Origin: Ilyomonas sp965199905
Lineage (GTDB): Bacteria; Bacteroidota; Bacteroidia; Chitinophagales; Chitinophagaceae
Length of the DNA stretch: 64,000 nt
Assembly (NCBI GenBank): GCA_965199905.1
Contig: OZ241366.1
Span: 4,402,001-4,466,000 of the forward strand
Direction of reading: 5' to 3'
Shown here: piece after piece, positions 27,413 to 35,709 of the stretch
How positions within the stretch are numbered: position 1 is the stretch's first letter
Layout of the letters: each line of letters begins with the position of its first letter
Program-made: the position numbers and the translations under genes
The notes under the pieces: generated by a model
What the model was told of the DNA's origin: nothing
Seen by the model: the letters and a program-made list of their open reading frames with translations, nothing else
Database searches by the model: none

Positions 27413-29527
27413 ATGAAGCAAAGGATTATTCTCTATCTGTATGCAATCTTCTACCTGCTCCTTATGGCAGGATGCCGTGACAAACGTTATACTTATTCGT
27501 CGCAGCAATTCCGGTCTGTTTATAACCGGTTCGATCATTTTAATTACCCCAAATCACTTTTCAAAAGCCTCGATTCATTTGCCCGCCAAAATCCTGATTT
27601 AAGCTTTGCTGATAAATATGATTACTACACTTTCATGTGTGGCTATTACCACATAGCAAAAAAAGATGACTTGAAAGCGCTTACTTACAGCGATAGTTTG
27701 CTGCTGCTGACCACGCGCAAAAATGATCCGGCTAATGGTATCGATAAAAAAGCAGCCGCTTATTTAGCAAGAGGTAGTGTCTTGTTTGCTTTAAAAAAAT
27801 ACAACAATGCTCTTAACGATCTCTATCAAAGTAAAGTATCAGCAGAGCATGGAAAAAATGCCGATATCAAAGCCGATGTCTATTATACCATGGGCATGGT
27901 GATGTTTAAAAAACTAAGCTATACGCAGGCAGCCAACTATTTCATCCAATCGTTTGCAGCGGGTAGTATAAAGCAACCGATGCCGTTCAGTAAGTTTTAC
28001 CGGATGCAGGAAGTGCTGAATAATATATCGGAAAGTTATTTGATGGCTGGCATACCAGACAGTGCATTGATGTATGCTGCCAGGGTAGAGGCCTTTCTTG
28101 ATAAAAACCAGTCTTTTTACAAGCAAGATCAACTGTTTGAAGTAGCGCGGGCAGCAGTGGAAGGCAATGCCGGGCAAGCTTATCTTTTAAAGAACGATAC
28201 TGCAAACGGTGTCAGACTTTTACGCAGCAGCATTGCTTCCAATAGCCGCCCGGGATATGATAACGGCAATGCACTTCGTATGCAGCTTACACTGGCACAA
28301 TTCTATCTTGATAATGAAGTTAAAAAGCATCAGCATATACAAGCGGTCGCAACACTGGATGCTGTTAAAACAGGTCTTGATAGTATTCACGATGAAGAAT
28401 TGCAGGCAAAATGGAATTATCTCATGAGCCGCTATTACGATTTGTCGCATAACCCTGCCACCGCTTTAGTTTACCTGAAGCAAGGCATTGACTACGATAA
28501 AAAAACAAATGCGGAAAATAAAGTGCTGAGCGAAACCAACGTTGACTCTTACTTCCAGGCGTTGCAGAACGAATATGAAATGCAGTTGCTGAAAGAGAAC
28601 AGCCAGATAGAGCAGATTTATCTCATTATCTCAGTAATACTATCTGTGCTTTGCGGTATTATCGTCTTGCTTATCTGGCGTTACTGGCATAAGTCAAAGG
28701 AACATGTTGACGTATTAACCCGGCTAAATAAAAAAGTAAAACGACAGAAGAAAAAACTTGAACAGGCATTGGTGGCGCTTAGTGCGCGCAATGCCGAAAA
28801 AGACCATATTCTGAAAGTAATTGCTCATGATTTGCGCAACCCAATATCGGCTATCAACGCTTTATCGAAGTTGCTGAAAGATGATCCAACTCTTGATAAA
28901 GAACAGAATGAATGTTTGGATTTGATAAGTACAGCAGGCGTGGAAAGCCTGGAATTGATAGACGCTATTATGCAGATGGAAGACAGCCAGCAATCATCTG
29001 TTATAAACCGGAAGCTGCGCAATATGAATGAAATGGTATTTAGTTGTGTAAGCCAGCTTAAACCGCTGGCAGCTTCAAAAAGCCAGAACATTATTATCAG
29101 GCAATCAGCCAGCCCTCAAATGGCATTAATTGATACAGATAAGATACAGCGTGTCGTAAAAAATCTTCTCAGCAACGCCATTAAATTCAGCCATAAGGGA
29201 AGTGCCATTTCGGTAAGAGTTACGGGGAACGAAAAGAACATTATTATCAGTATTTGCGATAATGGAATCGGCATTCCTGAATGGTTTCAGGATAAGGTGT
29301 TTGAACCTTTTACTGAAGCGCGCCGTAAAGGCACCGAAGATGAAAAAACTTTTGGATTGGGGTTATCAATCTGCAAGCAATTTATAGAAGCTCATGGCGG
29401 CAAAATATGGTTCAAGAGTAAAGAAAACGAAGGCTCTTGTTTTTACATAAAATTGCTGCGAGAGGAAGCTGATGATATGATTGGTAACTACAGTAAAGAA
29501 CTTATTTCTGTAAATGAAACTGCATAA
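27413..29527 (+). CDS. TPR-containing sensor histidine kinase, orphan
   Basis: A 704-residue membrane kinase. The N-terminus has a lipobox-like LMAGC (Cys21). A periplasmic helical region (about 40-385) reads as TPR repeats; a transmembrane helix lies at about 402-423 (IYLIISVILSVLCGIIVLLI); a short coiled coil with KKVKRQKKKLEQALVAL leads to the HisKA domain with phosphoacceptor His472 (HDLRNPISAINAL). The ATPase domain has NLLSNAIKFSHKG, DNGIGIP and GLGLSICKQFIEAHGG. No response regulator or receiver domain is nearby. It could sense glycans for the preceding locus, but that rests on position only. Confidence 0.9.
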   Translation: MKQRIILYLYAIFYLLLMAGCRDKRYTYSSQQFRSVYNRFDHFNYPKSLFKSLDSFARQNPDLSFADKYDYYTFMCGYYHIAKKDDLKALTYSDSLLLLTTRKNDPANGIDKKAAAYLARGSVLFALKKYNNALNDLYQSKVSAEHGKNADIKADVYYTMGMVMFKKLSYTQAANYFIQSFAAGSIKQPMPFSKFYRMQEVLNNISESYLMAGIPDSALMYAARVEAFLDKNQSFYKQDQLFEVARAAVEGNAGQAYLLKNDTANGVRLLRSSIASNSRPGYDNGNALRMQLTLAQFYLDNEVKKHQHIQAVATLDAVKTGLDSIHDEELQAKWNYLMSRYYDLSHNPATALVYLKQGIDYDKKTNAENKVLSETNVDSYFQALQNEYEMQLLKENSQIEQIYLIISVILSVLCGIIVLLIWRYWHKSKEHVDVLTRLNKKVKRQKKKLEQALVALSARNAEKDHILKVIAHDLRNPISAINALSKLLKDDPTLDKEQNECLDLISTAGVESLELIDAIMQMEDSQQSSVINRKLRNMNEMVFSCVSQLKPLAASKSQNIIIRQSASPQMALIDTDKIQRVVKNLLSNAIKFSHKGSAISVRVTGNEKNIIISICDNGIGIPEWFQDKVFEPFTEARRKGTEDEKTFGLGLSICKQFIEAHGGKIWFKSKENEGSCFYIKLLREEADDMIGNYSKELISVNETA

Positions 29528-29587
29528 ATAGTTTCTCTTTTTTGTGCTCATTTTCCTGTGGTTCTTTCCGGAATTGTATAGCTTACA

Positions 29588-29708
29588 ATTTTGGTAACCA
29601 TCGTTCGTCTCATTTGTGATAGACTGTTGTTGCCATTCCCGCTGCTTCAATGCGCAGGAATGCTTCCAAAAGGGTTCAGGGCAATGATGAAGCTTTTATC
29701 AAAGCGAA
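29588..29708 (-). repeat. Dispersed intergenic repeat, copy D (type II centre, inverted)
   Basis: By its ends it is on the minus strand: plus-strand text begins TTTTGGTAACCATCGTTCGT and ends GGGCAATGATGAAGCTTTTA. Its central hairpin (CATTCCCGCTGCTTC facing GCGCAGGAATG) is written in the same direction as in copy A, although the flanks are reversed. The 477-bp gap 29528-30004 contains this repeat and then an A/T-rich stretch without a credible gene. Confidence 0.8.
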
Positions 29709-30004
29709 TTAAAACATCCGTTTTCAAACCGAGTCACTACTTTTTATTTTCATTAGTTGATTTTTCGGGAATAGTTTCTTTTAATTATAAAGCAACGCTT
29801 ATAAAGATTGCCGGAATTCTATCACTTTTATCTTCTTTGCTGATCATTTTAATCTGCTATCTTATTCTGCATGTATTACCATCGGTGTTAATGAACATAC
29901 TATGCACATTCTATACAACTGGCAACGTAAAAAATTTACCGGAATAATTTTTGGATTTGTAAATTGTTATAACTTTCATCATTATTTACTAAATATCCCA
30001 TCTC

Positions 30005-30577
30005 ATGGCAAAATCAGCAAAGAAAGCGGTTGCTTTAAAGAACTTAAAGAAAGCAAATACCGCTAAAAAAGCCACTGCTCCCAAAAAAGCAGCAGCACCT
30101 AAAAAAGCAGTTGCATTACAGAATTTAAAGAAAGCAAAAGCAGCCAAAAAAGCGGCGGCACCTAAAAAAGCAGTTGCGAAAAAAGCGGCTGCAAAAAAGG
30201 CAGCATCTCCAAAAAAAGCGGCAGCGCCTAAGAAAGCTGTTGCTAAAAAAGCGGTCGCATTAAAGAACCTGAAAAAGGCTAATGCCGTGAAGAAAGCGGC
30301 ATCGCCTAAAAAGGCAGCATCTCCAAAAAAAGCGGCAGCGCCTAAGAAAGCAGTTGCTAAAAAAGCAGCCGCTCCTAAGAAAGCGGTGGCGCCTAAAAAG
30401 GCAGTTGCAAAGAAAACGGCGAAGAAGGCTGCAGCTACTGCTACAGATGTACCAACATCGGTAGACATGCCATCAACATCTTCGGCAACAACAGATGAAT
30501 CACCGATGGAAACGCCATCTACTATGCCTGTAGCCGATACAGATACTGACAATACAACAAATACGTCAGAATCATAA
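30005..30577 (+). CDS. Histone H1-like Lys/Ala/Pro-repeat protein
   Basis: A 190-residue protein. Residues 1 to about 145 consist almost only of K, A, P and V in units such as KKAAAPKKAVA, with the longer unit VALKNLKKAN recurring three times (near residues 9, 36 and 81). Residues of about 146-190 are the opposite: acidic and Thr/Ser-rich (SSATTDESPMETPS). The basic part resembles eukaryotic histone H1 tails and bacterial H1-like proteins that coat DNA; nucleoid binding is the likely role. The repeat also makes the reverse strand open, which is an artefact. Single-gene unit with its own terminator. Confidence 0.8.
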   Translation: MAKSAKKAVALKNLKKANTAKKATAPKKAAAPKKAVALQNLKKAKAAKKAAAPKKAVAKKAAAKKAASPKKAAAPKKAVAKKAVALKNLKKANAVKKAASPKKAASPKKAAAPKKAVAKKAAAPKKAVAPKKAVAKKTAKKAAATATDVPTSVDMPSTSSATTDESPMETPSTMPVADTDTDNTTNTSES

Positions 30578-30598
30578 GTTAGTCAGCATAAAAAGAGT

Positions 30599-30638
30599 AA
30601 AGCCATCCCGACATTGCTGTTAGGATGGCTTTTTTTAT
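30599..30638 (+). terminator. Intrinsic terminator after the histone-like gene
   Basis: Stem AAAGCCATCC / GGATGGCTTT with a 14-nt loop and a following run of T. It starts 21 bp after the stop, and may also serve the convergent apaG gene. Confidence 0.85.
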
Positions 30639-30690
30639 TGAACATAATACTTGAATTGAAAACGATAATTTGCTTTTTTAAAGATGAATC

Positions 30691-31077
30691 TTAATTCATT
30701 TTCAGCGGTACAATCATTTCAAAAGGAGGAATGTTTACGGTAAATGTTTGCCTGTTGTTTACATTTTCCATGCGATACTGACCGCTCATTCTGCCCATCT
30801 CGGTGCGCAGGTTGCAGCCGCTTACATATTGAAATTGCTTACCAGCTTCTATAACAGGTTGCACACCAACTACGCCTTCGCCTTCTACATCACGTGTTTG
30901 CCCGTCGCTATCGAAAATATGCCAGGTGCGCTCCAGTAATTTTACAGTAAACGGATTGTGATTTTTGATGGTAATACGATATGCAAACATGAACTCGTGG
31001 TTTACAGGATTGCTGTATTCTGCCTGGTAAAATGTTTCAACGCTGATTTGTACGCCTTCCGATATTTTCGATACCAT
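30691..31077 (-). CDS. apaG: ApaG-family protein
   Basis: A 128-residue single-domain protein with the ApaG fold (fibronectin-III-like sandwich). It shows the family core YRITIKNHNPFTVKLLERTWHI, the glycine-rich GEGVVGVQPVIEAG and YVSGCNLRTEMGRMSGQY, ending in IPPF. Full length for the family (about 125). The biochemical role is not settled; enteric ApaG has been linked to Co/Mg resistance. Stand-alone minus-strand gene, convergent with the histone-like gene. Confidence 0.92.
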   Translation of the reverse strand: MVSKISEGVQISVETFYQAEYSNPVNHEFMFAYRITIKNHNPFTVKLLERTWHIFDSDGQTRDVEGEGVVGVQPVIEAGKQFQYVSGCNLRTEMGRMSGQYRMENVNNRQTFTVNIPPFEMIVPLKMN

Positions 31078-31382
31078 AATAGATTAATGGTTAAGTAAGT
31101 AAATTCTCGTTTGGTCTGATGACTGCAAAGAAAAATCTGTTTATCGAATCTCTCTTTGCTTTTCAGTTGGAAAGGAACTTTGCCAAAGATAAAAGGAATC
31201 CTTTGTTTTCTTCAGTATCAAACCGATGCAACTGTTTTGCAAGCCTTGTACCAACTGTTTTTACGTTGTACACATAAGTGAATTTACGACTAACTTCCTT
31301 AGGATGAACAAGTAAAAGATGCGACTTTGTGATAGTATAAAAGGGAAAGCTGTTCTGTAAAAATCAGAAAAGGAAAAAATGT
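31078..31382 (-). promoter_or_regulatory. Intergenic region upstream of apaG with a possible -7 element
   Basis: A 305-bp non-coding gap. On the minus strand TATCTTTG (31184-31191) matches TAnnTTTG, but the nearest upstream TTTG is about 27 nt away, longer than usual, so the promoter call is weak. Nothing else was recognised. Confidence 0.3.
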
Positions 31383-32240
31383 CTAACGGCGGGACGTGTT
31401 TTTTATCTTAAAGCTACCTTTCCCCAGCCACAACAATCCATTTATAATTAATTGATTCTGATATGGGCTACCGAAAGTAGACGACAGTTGCTTGTTGGTG
31501 CCGCCGTCATAATCCATATCATTGTGCCCCATGTTCAGGTATAGCATGCGATAGTTTCTGTTTGTCCATACCACAGGATAATAACCGCTATGCCATATCT
31601 CGTAAGGCTTTGGTCCGTTGCCTAACGGAAAGGAAGATGAATCTACCGACAGCAATATCCTGATGTCTTTGTTTGCCCGCAAATCATTTTTCCAGGCATA
31701 CCATTCATTCGGCGCTGCCGTAAAGGTGTCTGGTAACTGTTTCGTCGCCGGATGTGTCTTTGTTTCGGTTCGCAGCACTGCTGTTGTTGGATGCCATGTA
31801 TTGCTTTTGTATTCGCCGCTTCCAAGAAATTCATTGTAATACCAATCCCAGTTTTGCGGATAATCAGAAGGCGTTAACGCGAAGGCTGAAAAGTGAAAAC
31901 CCATCCACGCGCCGCCATTTTTCATGTATCTTTCAAATGCTTGTCTTTGCGGCAATGAATCGGGTCTTGTATCTAAAAACAGAACCACATTATAGTGAGA
32001 AAGAAAGGTATCATTCAGATTGTTCCAGTTGTTGGTAGAGTCGTAAGTAAAATGATATTTAGCGCCCATTTTCGGAAACCAGTTATTGGCTTCGTGTACA
32101 AATGAAATGTGCGCAAGGTCATGTTTGGCTGTGTAAAATGCAATCACTTTAAAAGTTGAAAAACTTTTTTGTGCTGATGTAGTAACAGCAAAGAACAATA
32201 AGAAAGAAAGAAGAAATGAACCAAAAATTTTACTAAGCAT
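31383..32240 (-). CDS. Secreted ThuA-like domain protein
   Basis: A 285-residue exported protein. The start at 32240 is chosen because it gives MLSKIFGSFLLSFLLFFAV as signal peptide (ends TSAQ); an upstream ATG would add 12 polar residues. The ThuA-type amidotransferase-like fold is visible in FKVIAFYTAKHDLAH, YNVVLFLDTRP, YMKNGGAWMGFHFSA, ETKTHPATKQLP and a C-terminal LYLNMGHNDMDYDG and LIINGLLWLG. ThuA-like proteins were named from trehalose utilisation, and a role in sugar metabolism is often assumed but unproven. Ends 305 bp from apaG; the AlkB-like gene lies 49 bp upstream on the same strand. Confidence 0.85.
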   Translation of the reverse strand: MLSKIFGSFLLSFLLFFAVTTSAQKSFSTFKVIAFYTAKHDLAHISFVHEANNWFPKMGAKYHFTYDSTNNWNNLNDTFLSHYNVVLFLDTRPDSLPQRQAFERYMKNGGAWMGFHFSAFALTPSDYPQNWDWYYNEFLGSGEYKSNTWHPTTAVLRTETKTHPATKQLPDTFTAAPNEWYAWKNDLRANKDIRILLSVDSSSFPLGNGPKPYEIWHSGYYPVVWTNRNYRMLYLNMGHNDMDYDGGTNKQLSSTFGSPYQNQLIINGLLWLGKGSFKIKNTSRR

Positions 32241-32289
32241 TCTAAAGTATTTTATGGCAACGGAATGAGGATGCAATAATACTTTGTCT

Positions 32290-32874
32290 TTACTCTTTTT
32301 CTTTCATGCAACGGAATGTAAGGTTGATCCGGGCTTCTTTAATTTTTTTTGATTTCGGCAAGCTGTGATGCCAGTGTTGTTGTGTAATGTCTTTCATTAA
32401 AAGCAGGCTGCCACTTTCGAGAAGGATAGAAACTGTTTCTTTGGTTTTCTTATGACGGAATGAGAACATTCTATCCGCACCAAAGCTTACCGATGCAATG
32501 GCAGATTCCTTTTCGATAGATGATTCATTATCGCTGTGCCAGCCCATGCCTTCGTCGCCATTATGGTATAAATTTAAAAGGCAGGCATTAAAAGCTTCGC
32601 CTGTTTTCTCTTCAATTGTTTGCTTGATGAACAACAAATCTTCGGTCCATGGCAAAGCTTCTTTCGTAACCTTGGAATATGTATAGGAATACGCTTTATC
32701 GCCATACCAGGCTACTTTTCTTTTGGTAGTGATATGCCTGCCATATACAAATGCTTCTTCGTGTTTCCAGTCGATTGTGCCAAGCAAATTTTCAAAAAAA
32801 TTGCAGGCTTCAGGTTTTGGAATTATGCTTCCATAATAGAATGCAAAGCCATCATAAGGAAGAAGATTTGTCAT
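32290..32874 (-). CDS. AlkB-like Fe(II)/2-oxoglutarate dioxygenase
   Basis: A 194-residue protein of the AlkB family that oxidatively removes alkyl groups from nucleic acid bases. The HxD iron motif is in GMGWHSDNE, the distal His in HWHHSLPKS, and the 2-oxoglutarate-binding Arg in ARINLTFR. LLNLYHNG precedes HxD as in AlkB homologues. The start is the ATG at 32874 (TNLLPYDGFAFYY); a GTG 27 bp upstream is possible. Closer in layout to ALKBH2/3-type proteins than to E. coli AlkB. Repeat copy E lies upstream. Confidence 0.9.
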   Translation of the reverse strand: MTNLLPYDGFAFYYGSIIPKPEACNFFENLLGTIDWKHEEAFVYGRHITTKRKVAWYGDKAYSYTYSKVTKEALPWTEDLLFIKQTIEEKTGEAFNACLLNLYHNGDEGMGWHSDNESSIEKESAIASVSFGADRMFSFRHKKTKETVSILLESGSLLLMKDITQQHWHHSLPKSKKIKEARINLTFRCMKEKE

Positions 32875-32948
32875 CGTTATAAAAACAAAATTCCGGAACA
32901 CTTGTATGAACCGGAACTTTGATGATTGATATTTTTAAAATGGATAAT

Positions 32949-33062
32949 CCGCTTTTGTAAAAGCTCAATCATTGCCCTGAACGATGAACCGCCGCGGCGA
33001 ACACCACCGTCGCTTAATCGGAGCAACGAAAGATGACTACCAAAAACTGTATTTTGTATTAT
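32949..33062 (+). repeat. Dispersed intergenic repeat, copy E (type I centre)
   Basis: CCGCTTTTGTAAAAGCTCAA at the left end, TCATTGCCCTGAAC, then ACCGCCGCGGCGAACA (palindrome with one changed base), and GACTACCAAAAACTGTATTT at the right end. The right half is more diverged than in B, C and F. It fills the gap between two minus-strand genes. Confidence 0.8.
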
Positions 33063-33100
33063 TTTAATTGATCCCGCTTTATCGTCAATCAATTTATGTA

Positions 33101-33313
33101 TCAGGATTTATTCCTGTCGAGCGCTACCAGTGCAATACCTGCGACCACGGCAATGCCGCCTGCATAAATTGGCCAACCAATTGTTTTTTCTTCTTGCCGG
33201 TTTATTTGTACAGGTCCTAAATCGACAACCTTTTTTTGCTGCGTAAAACTGATGTTTCGGAATACGAACATGAGGATGCCAACGATAATGAGAACGATGC
33301 CGAGAATTTTCAT
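33101..33313 (-). CDS. Small two-helix membrane protein
   Basis: A 70-residue protein from the ATG at 33313. Two hydrophobic helices (about 3-19, KILGIVLIIVGILMFVF, and 49-63, PIYAGGIAVVAGIAL) flank a polar loop with QQKKVVDLGPVQINRQ. It resembles the DUF3185-type small membrane proteins, but I cannot assign a function. It sits 19 bp after the end of the next minus-strand gene, so the two may be co-transcribed. Confidence 0.65.
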   Translation of the reverse strand: MKILGIVLIIVGILMFVFRNISFTQQKKVVDLGPVQINRQEEKTIGWPIYAGGIAVVAGIALVALDRNKS

Positions 33314-33332
33314 ACTACCTGATTGTGCTGTT

Positions 33333-33908
33333 TTATTGCTTTGATGAATCGTTTGCGTCTGAATCGGAAAATATTTTTTCGAATGTGTGCATGATGCCCG
33401 ACATAGGTCCTTCCATTTTATTAGTTCGGTCGTCAATCGTGGTATCATTTATAATAGAACCAAGTTGCAATGCAGCCGGCAAATGTTGCAGTATATTACT
33501 GCGGTTATCTTTAAAAACATTGGCCAATACTGCACCGCTGGCTGTATCACCCAACGAATCATTCACCACTTTAATGGCGGTATTTGTGGCATGGTTCAAA
33601 GCATCTTCAGCCATGTCAACACTGGTATGCGCATACGCGGCAACGCTGCCGGCTACTTCATCGGAATGATTGCCATACAGCTTATTTTTCCAGTTTGCGC
33701 TTGTAGAATTATTTCCCCCTATTAACGATTGCGCCTGCTCTTCGCTTCGTGTATAATGATAAAGACCCAGTAATGAAACCGGTATTGCAGCCTGAGCCAA
33801 TAAGTCTTTATCAGCATTCTGCTCATCTTTAGGTGCCTGTGTATTCGGATCGACTTTTTCAACCGGCCAGTGCCCGGTAGCTTTTTGCATTTCCTCTATA
33901 AGATCCAT
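33333..33908 (-). CDS. Conserved hypothetical protein
   Basis: A 191-residue protein without signal peptide. The ATG at 33908 (MDLIEEMQKATGHWPV) is preferred to a TTG two codons upstream. It is helix-rich, with an Ala-rich central part (HATNTAIKVVNDSLGDTASG) and a stretch QAAIPVSLLGLYHYTRSEEQ reminiscent of DUF937-like or YidB-like small proteins, though I cannot confirm a family. The C-terminus is acidic. It lies directly upstream of the two-helix membrane protein on the same strand. Confidence 0.6.
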   Translation of the reverse strand: MDLIEEMQKATGHWPVEKVDPNTQAPKDEQNADKDLLAQAAIPVSLLGLYHYTRSEEQAQSLIGGNNSTSANWKNKLYGNHSDEVAGSVAAYAHTSVDMAEDALNHATNTAIKVVNDSLGDTASGAVLANVFKDNRSNILQHLPAALQLGSIINDTTIDDRTNKMEGPMSGIMHTFEKIFSDSDANDSSKQ

Positions 33909-34002
33909 AGCCAAAAGTTTTTGTGTTCATATAGTGAGCAATCAATATCATGCCATTATCCATTGGAAAAATGTAACGTTTAATCAACGCAACTGCCCGA
34001 AA

Positions 34003-34614
34003 CTATTGCTTACTCATGCTTCTTATCTCAACACTTCCTATATCGCTAATCAACTTTATGATCCTGGCTTCTTCCCGTTTCGGAATGCCAATTGCCAGGT
34101 TGCAAAACATGCTGATGTCCTGTTTCTCTATTAATGCATCGTTTTGTTTTACAACCATCATCACATCATTCATTACGGTATAATCGAAAGAAAGATGGTA
34201 TTTTACCAGAACCGGTTTTTGAATAACAGGCGTTAATTGCAAGGCTAAAGAAGCGGCTGTTTTATAAGCCTGGATCAAGCCGGGAACACCGAGCAATGTG
34301 CCTCCAAAATATCGCACCACCACGATCATTACGTTAACCAATCCCTTGCTGTCTATCTGTCCTAAAATCGGTTTGCCTGCCGTGCCCGATGGCTCGCCGT
34401 CATCGCTGACGCGGAAATTATTTCCATCCAAACCAATGCGCCAGGCAAAGCAATGATGATTCGCTTTTGGATGTTCTTTTTTTAATGCCTTTAGTTTTTC
34501 TTTCGCTTCCTCGCTTGTTTCTACGGGGTAAGCAAATGCAATAAAGCGACTGTTCCTGTCTTTGTGTTCTGCGGTTGCCGGCTTTTGTATAGTGTGGTAA
34601 AAATCTGTTTGCAT
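34003..34614 (-). CDS. yigZ: YigZ/IMPACT-family protein
   Basis: A 203-residue two-domain UPF0029 protein. The N-terminal IMPACT domain has the conserved RFIAFAYPVETSEEA, HPKANHHCFAWRIG, SDDGEPSGTAGKPIL and NVMIVVVRYFGGTLLGVPGL segments. The C-terminal ferredoxin-like domain (about 140-203) follows. The role in bacteria is unknown; eukaryotic IMPACT regulates the kinase GCN2. The start overlaps the ribD stop by one base, so it is translated in a RibD-YigZ operon. Confidence 0.92.
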   Translation of the reverse strand: MQTDFYHTIQKPATAEHKDRNSRFIAFAYPVETSEEAKEKLKALKKEHPKANHHCFAWRIGLDGNNFRVSDDGEPSGTAGKPILGQIDSKGLVNVMIVVVRYFGGTLLGVPGLIQAYKTAASLALQLTPVIQKPVLVKYHLSFDYTVMNDVMMVVKQNDALIEKQDISMFCNLAIGIPKREEARIIKLISDIGSVEIRSMSKQ

Positions 34615-35660
34615 TATTGATGTAAACGGGTAAAATAATCTATCCGGTCGTTGTCTGTCTGTTCGGTTGCTGTTAAGATATGTTGTTGTAAATGTGGCGC
34701 CGGCAAACCTTGCCCGATGTATAATTTTTGATTGGAGATAATGCGCGCTTCATCCCACAAGCCAGCATCTATAAAGGCTTGCAGAAGTTGCGCACCACCT
34801 TCTATCAACACACTTTGTATATTCAGTTTATAACAAGCTTCGCAAATGGATGCAGCTAAGAATTCGCGTTCAGTCATCTTGTAAAACTGTACTTGTTCTT
34901 CCTCTTTTTGCAGGCTGTCATTTAGTACAATCGTTTTAATTGTTTTGTCAAAAAGATGAAGGGATTGAGGCAGGCGAAGCTTTCTATCTAACACCAAACG
35001 TATCGGCGATTTGCCGTTCCAAAGGCGATTATTCAATTTTGGATTGTCAAGCAAAGCGGTATTTGTTCCCACTAAAATAGCGGCTTCTTCGCTGCGCCAT
35101 TTGTGTACCAACCGGTTGGTAAAGCCGTTGCTGATGATCAAGCGTTCTTTATTCGAAGAAGCGATATATCCATCCGCCGTTTGCGCCCATTTCAGGATGA
35201 TGTAAGGTCGGTATCGTGTATGAAATGTAAAGAAGCGCTTATTGAAATGTACGCACTCCTTTTCCATTGTGCTCATCGCTACTTCCACACCAGCAGCCTT
35301 TACTTTTTCAATGCCTTTGCCATTTACCTGCATAAACGGATCGCGGCAACCGACTACCACTTTCGGTATTTTTTTATGGATGATGAGGTCAGCGCAGGGC
35401 GGTGTTTTTCCCCAATGTGCACAAGGCTCCAGCGATACATAAATGGTTGATCGCGGAATCAACGGAATGTCTTCTTCCTTCACACTGTTTATGCAGTTTA
35501 CTTCGGCGTGTGCAAAGCCGTATTGCTGATGATAACCTTCACCGATAATCCTGTCGCCATGCACCAGAACAGAACCAACCATCGGGTTTGGCGCTACGCT
35601 GCCGGCTCCCAATAGTGCCAGTTGCAGGCATCGCTGCATATACCATTCGTCGTTTGCCAA
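34614..35660 (-). CDS. ribD: Bifunctional riboflavin biosynthesis deaminase/reductase RibD
   Basis: A 348-residue enzyme for two consecutive steps of riboflavin synthesis: deamination of the pyrimidine intermediate, then NADPH reduction of its ribose. The N-terminal deaminase has the zinc site His51-Ala-Glu53 with Cys80 and Cys89 (EPCAHWGKTPPC). The C-terminal reductase (about 145-348) has RPYIILKWAQTADGYIA and VLIEGGAQLLQAFI. The start is TTG at 35660: the next residues ANDEWYM align with the usual RibD N-terminus, and no ATG upstream fits. Divergent from prmC by 49 bp. Confidence 0.95.
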   Translation of the reverse strand: MANDEWYMQRCLQLALLGAGSVAPNPMVGSVLVHGDRIIGEGYHQQYGFAHAEVNCINSVKEEDIPLIPRSTIYVSLEPCAHWGKTPPCADLIIHKKIPKVVVGCRDPFMQVNGKGIEKVKAAGVEVAMSTMEKECVHFNKRFFTFHTRYRPYIILKWAQTADGYIASSNKERLIISNGFTNRLVHKWRSEEAAILVGTNTALLDNPKLNNRLWNGKSPIRLVLDRKLRLPQSLHLFDKTIKTIVLNDSLQKEEEQVQFYKMTEREFLAASICEACYKLNIQSVLIEGGAQLLQAFIDAGLWDEARIISNQKLYIGQGLPAPHLQQHILTATEQTDNDRIDYFTRLHQ

Positions 35661-35709
35661 TTGTTGAAGACCGTTTGGGCAAAAGTAACAAGATAACTAT
35701 CATTGCAGT

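Noticed and set aside
29591..29947. 118-codon open frame after the histidine kinase
   Set aside because: Its first third is repeat copy D, and the hydrophobic remainder comes from A/T-rich DNA; no family or start support.
29989..30552. Long open frame on the minus strand opposite the histone-like gene (Ala/Phe-rich)
   Set aside because: It mirrors the Lys/Ala codon repeat of the plus-strand gene; a protein of only AAFFGDAAFL-like units without a signal or family is an artefact.
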